Position numbers and translations under genes: made by a program. Below, piece by piece: positions 63,975-64,000 of a stretch of 64,000 nucleotides of DNA (position 1 is the stretch's first letter; each line of letters begins with the position of its first letter). Under the pieces are notes generated by a model, which made no database searches, was not told the origin of the DNA, and worked only from the letters and a program-made list of their open reading frames with translations. The DNA lies in the NCBI GenBank assembly GCA_963662705.2, contig OY759767.1, positions 3,782,001-3,846,000 of the forward strand. The letters run 5' to 3'. The stretch comes from JAPPHA01 sp963662705. Lineage in GTDB: Bacteria > Pseudomonadota > Alphaproteobacteria > Rhodobacterales > Rhodobacteraceae.

Positions 63975-64000
63975 GGCAGCCACCATGGATGGATGGGTGG
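63965..64000 (+). pseudogene. FGGY sugar kinase, 3' part (cut by window end)
   Basis: Continuation of the split kinase. After the duplicated target the frame reads AATMDGWVG, the conserved segment that follows DGTPFV in xylulokinase-like proteins. The rest lies beyond the window. Confidence 0.8.

Noticed and set aside
1..64000. CRISPR arrays, rRNA genes, prophage modules
   Set aside because: No regularly spaced repeats, rRNA signatures or phage structural genes were seen anywhere in the window.

Overview
The window is a GC-rich (roughly 60% by eye) bacterial chromosome segment that reads as an alphaproteobacterium. The block aroA-cmk-rpsA-ihfB-lapA-trpF-trpB, the block phoH-ybeY-corC-lnt, a prephenate dehydratase with ESYM in place of ESRP, a membrane-anchored CycM-like cytochrome c, and a HutF-type histidine pathway all fit that class. 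I cannot place the order. The gene content (peptide, polyamine, histidine, ammonium and glycerol-3-phosphate uptake, plus a carnitine-like CoA pathway) suggests a heterotroph scavenging organic N, P and C.

Layout. 0.2-1.7 kb: pheA (-) diverging from a cytochrome c (+). 2.1-7.8 kb: a complete yejABEF peptide/microcin-C-type ABC transporter. 8.0-10.4 kb: two M20 hydrolases (argE-like, hipO-like). 11.0-17.9 kb: a polyamine operon that starts with its own LuxR-type regulator, then a class III aminotransferase, then potFGHI, then a small XRE regulator. 18.16-20.42 kb: an intact IS66-family element with perfect ends and an 8-bp target duplication, carrying a DNA adenine methylase upstream of its transposase. 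Next to it lie a transposase scrap and an orphan P450. 22.3-23.7 kb: amt. 24.1 kb: tRNA-Arg(ACG). 24.3-30.9 kb: the trpB-to-aroA housekeeping block. 31.0-36.0 kb: trmB, lnt, corC, ybeY, phoH. 36.06-38.22 kb: ISAs1-family element copy 1. 38.4-44.6 kb: hutIHU (-) diverging from hutF (+). 44.7-47.5 kb: a CMD-like protein, a decayed VapBC toxin-antitoxin pair and a VOC protein. 47.6-50.1 kb: gyrB. 50.2-55.5 kb: an SDR reductase and ugpBAEC. 55.7-61.0 kb: a DMT exporter, a CaiD-like hydratase, an ADP-forming acyl-CoA synthetase and an acyl-CoA dehydrogenase. 61.1-64.0 kb: an FGGY sugar kinase split by ISAs1 copy 2.

The most interesting material is mobile. (1) The IS66 element has a D12-class adenine methylase as a built-in passenger, with GATC sites 20-30 bp from both ends. 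(2) A 2168-bp ISAs1-family element is present twice, almost identically, each copy with a 10-bp target duplication. Its transposase is fused to an N-terminal DUF4338 (DruA-like) domain, and its catalytic triad is split across an A8G slippery site that needs a -1 shift. Also notable are a 20-bp palindrome just upstream of the LuxR-led polyamine operon, a palindrome in the hutI/hutF divergent promoter region, and a VapC gene broken across three frames.

Coordinates and starts come from reading the sequence. Family assignments rest on recognised motifs and remembered family sequences, not on database searches.
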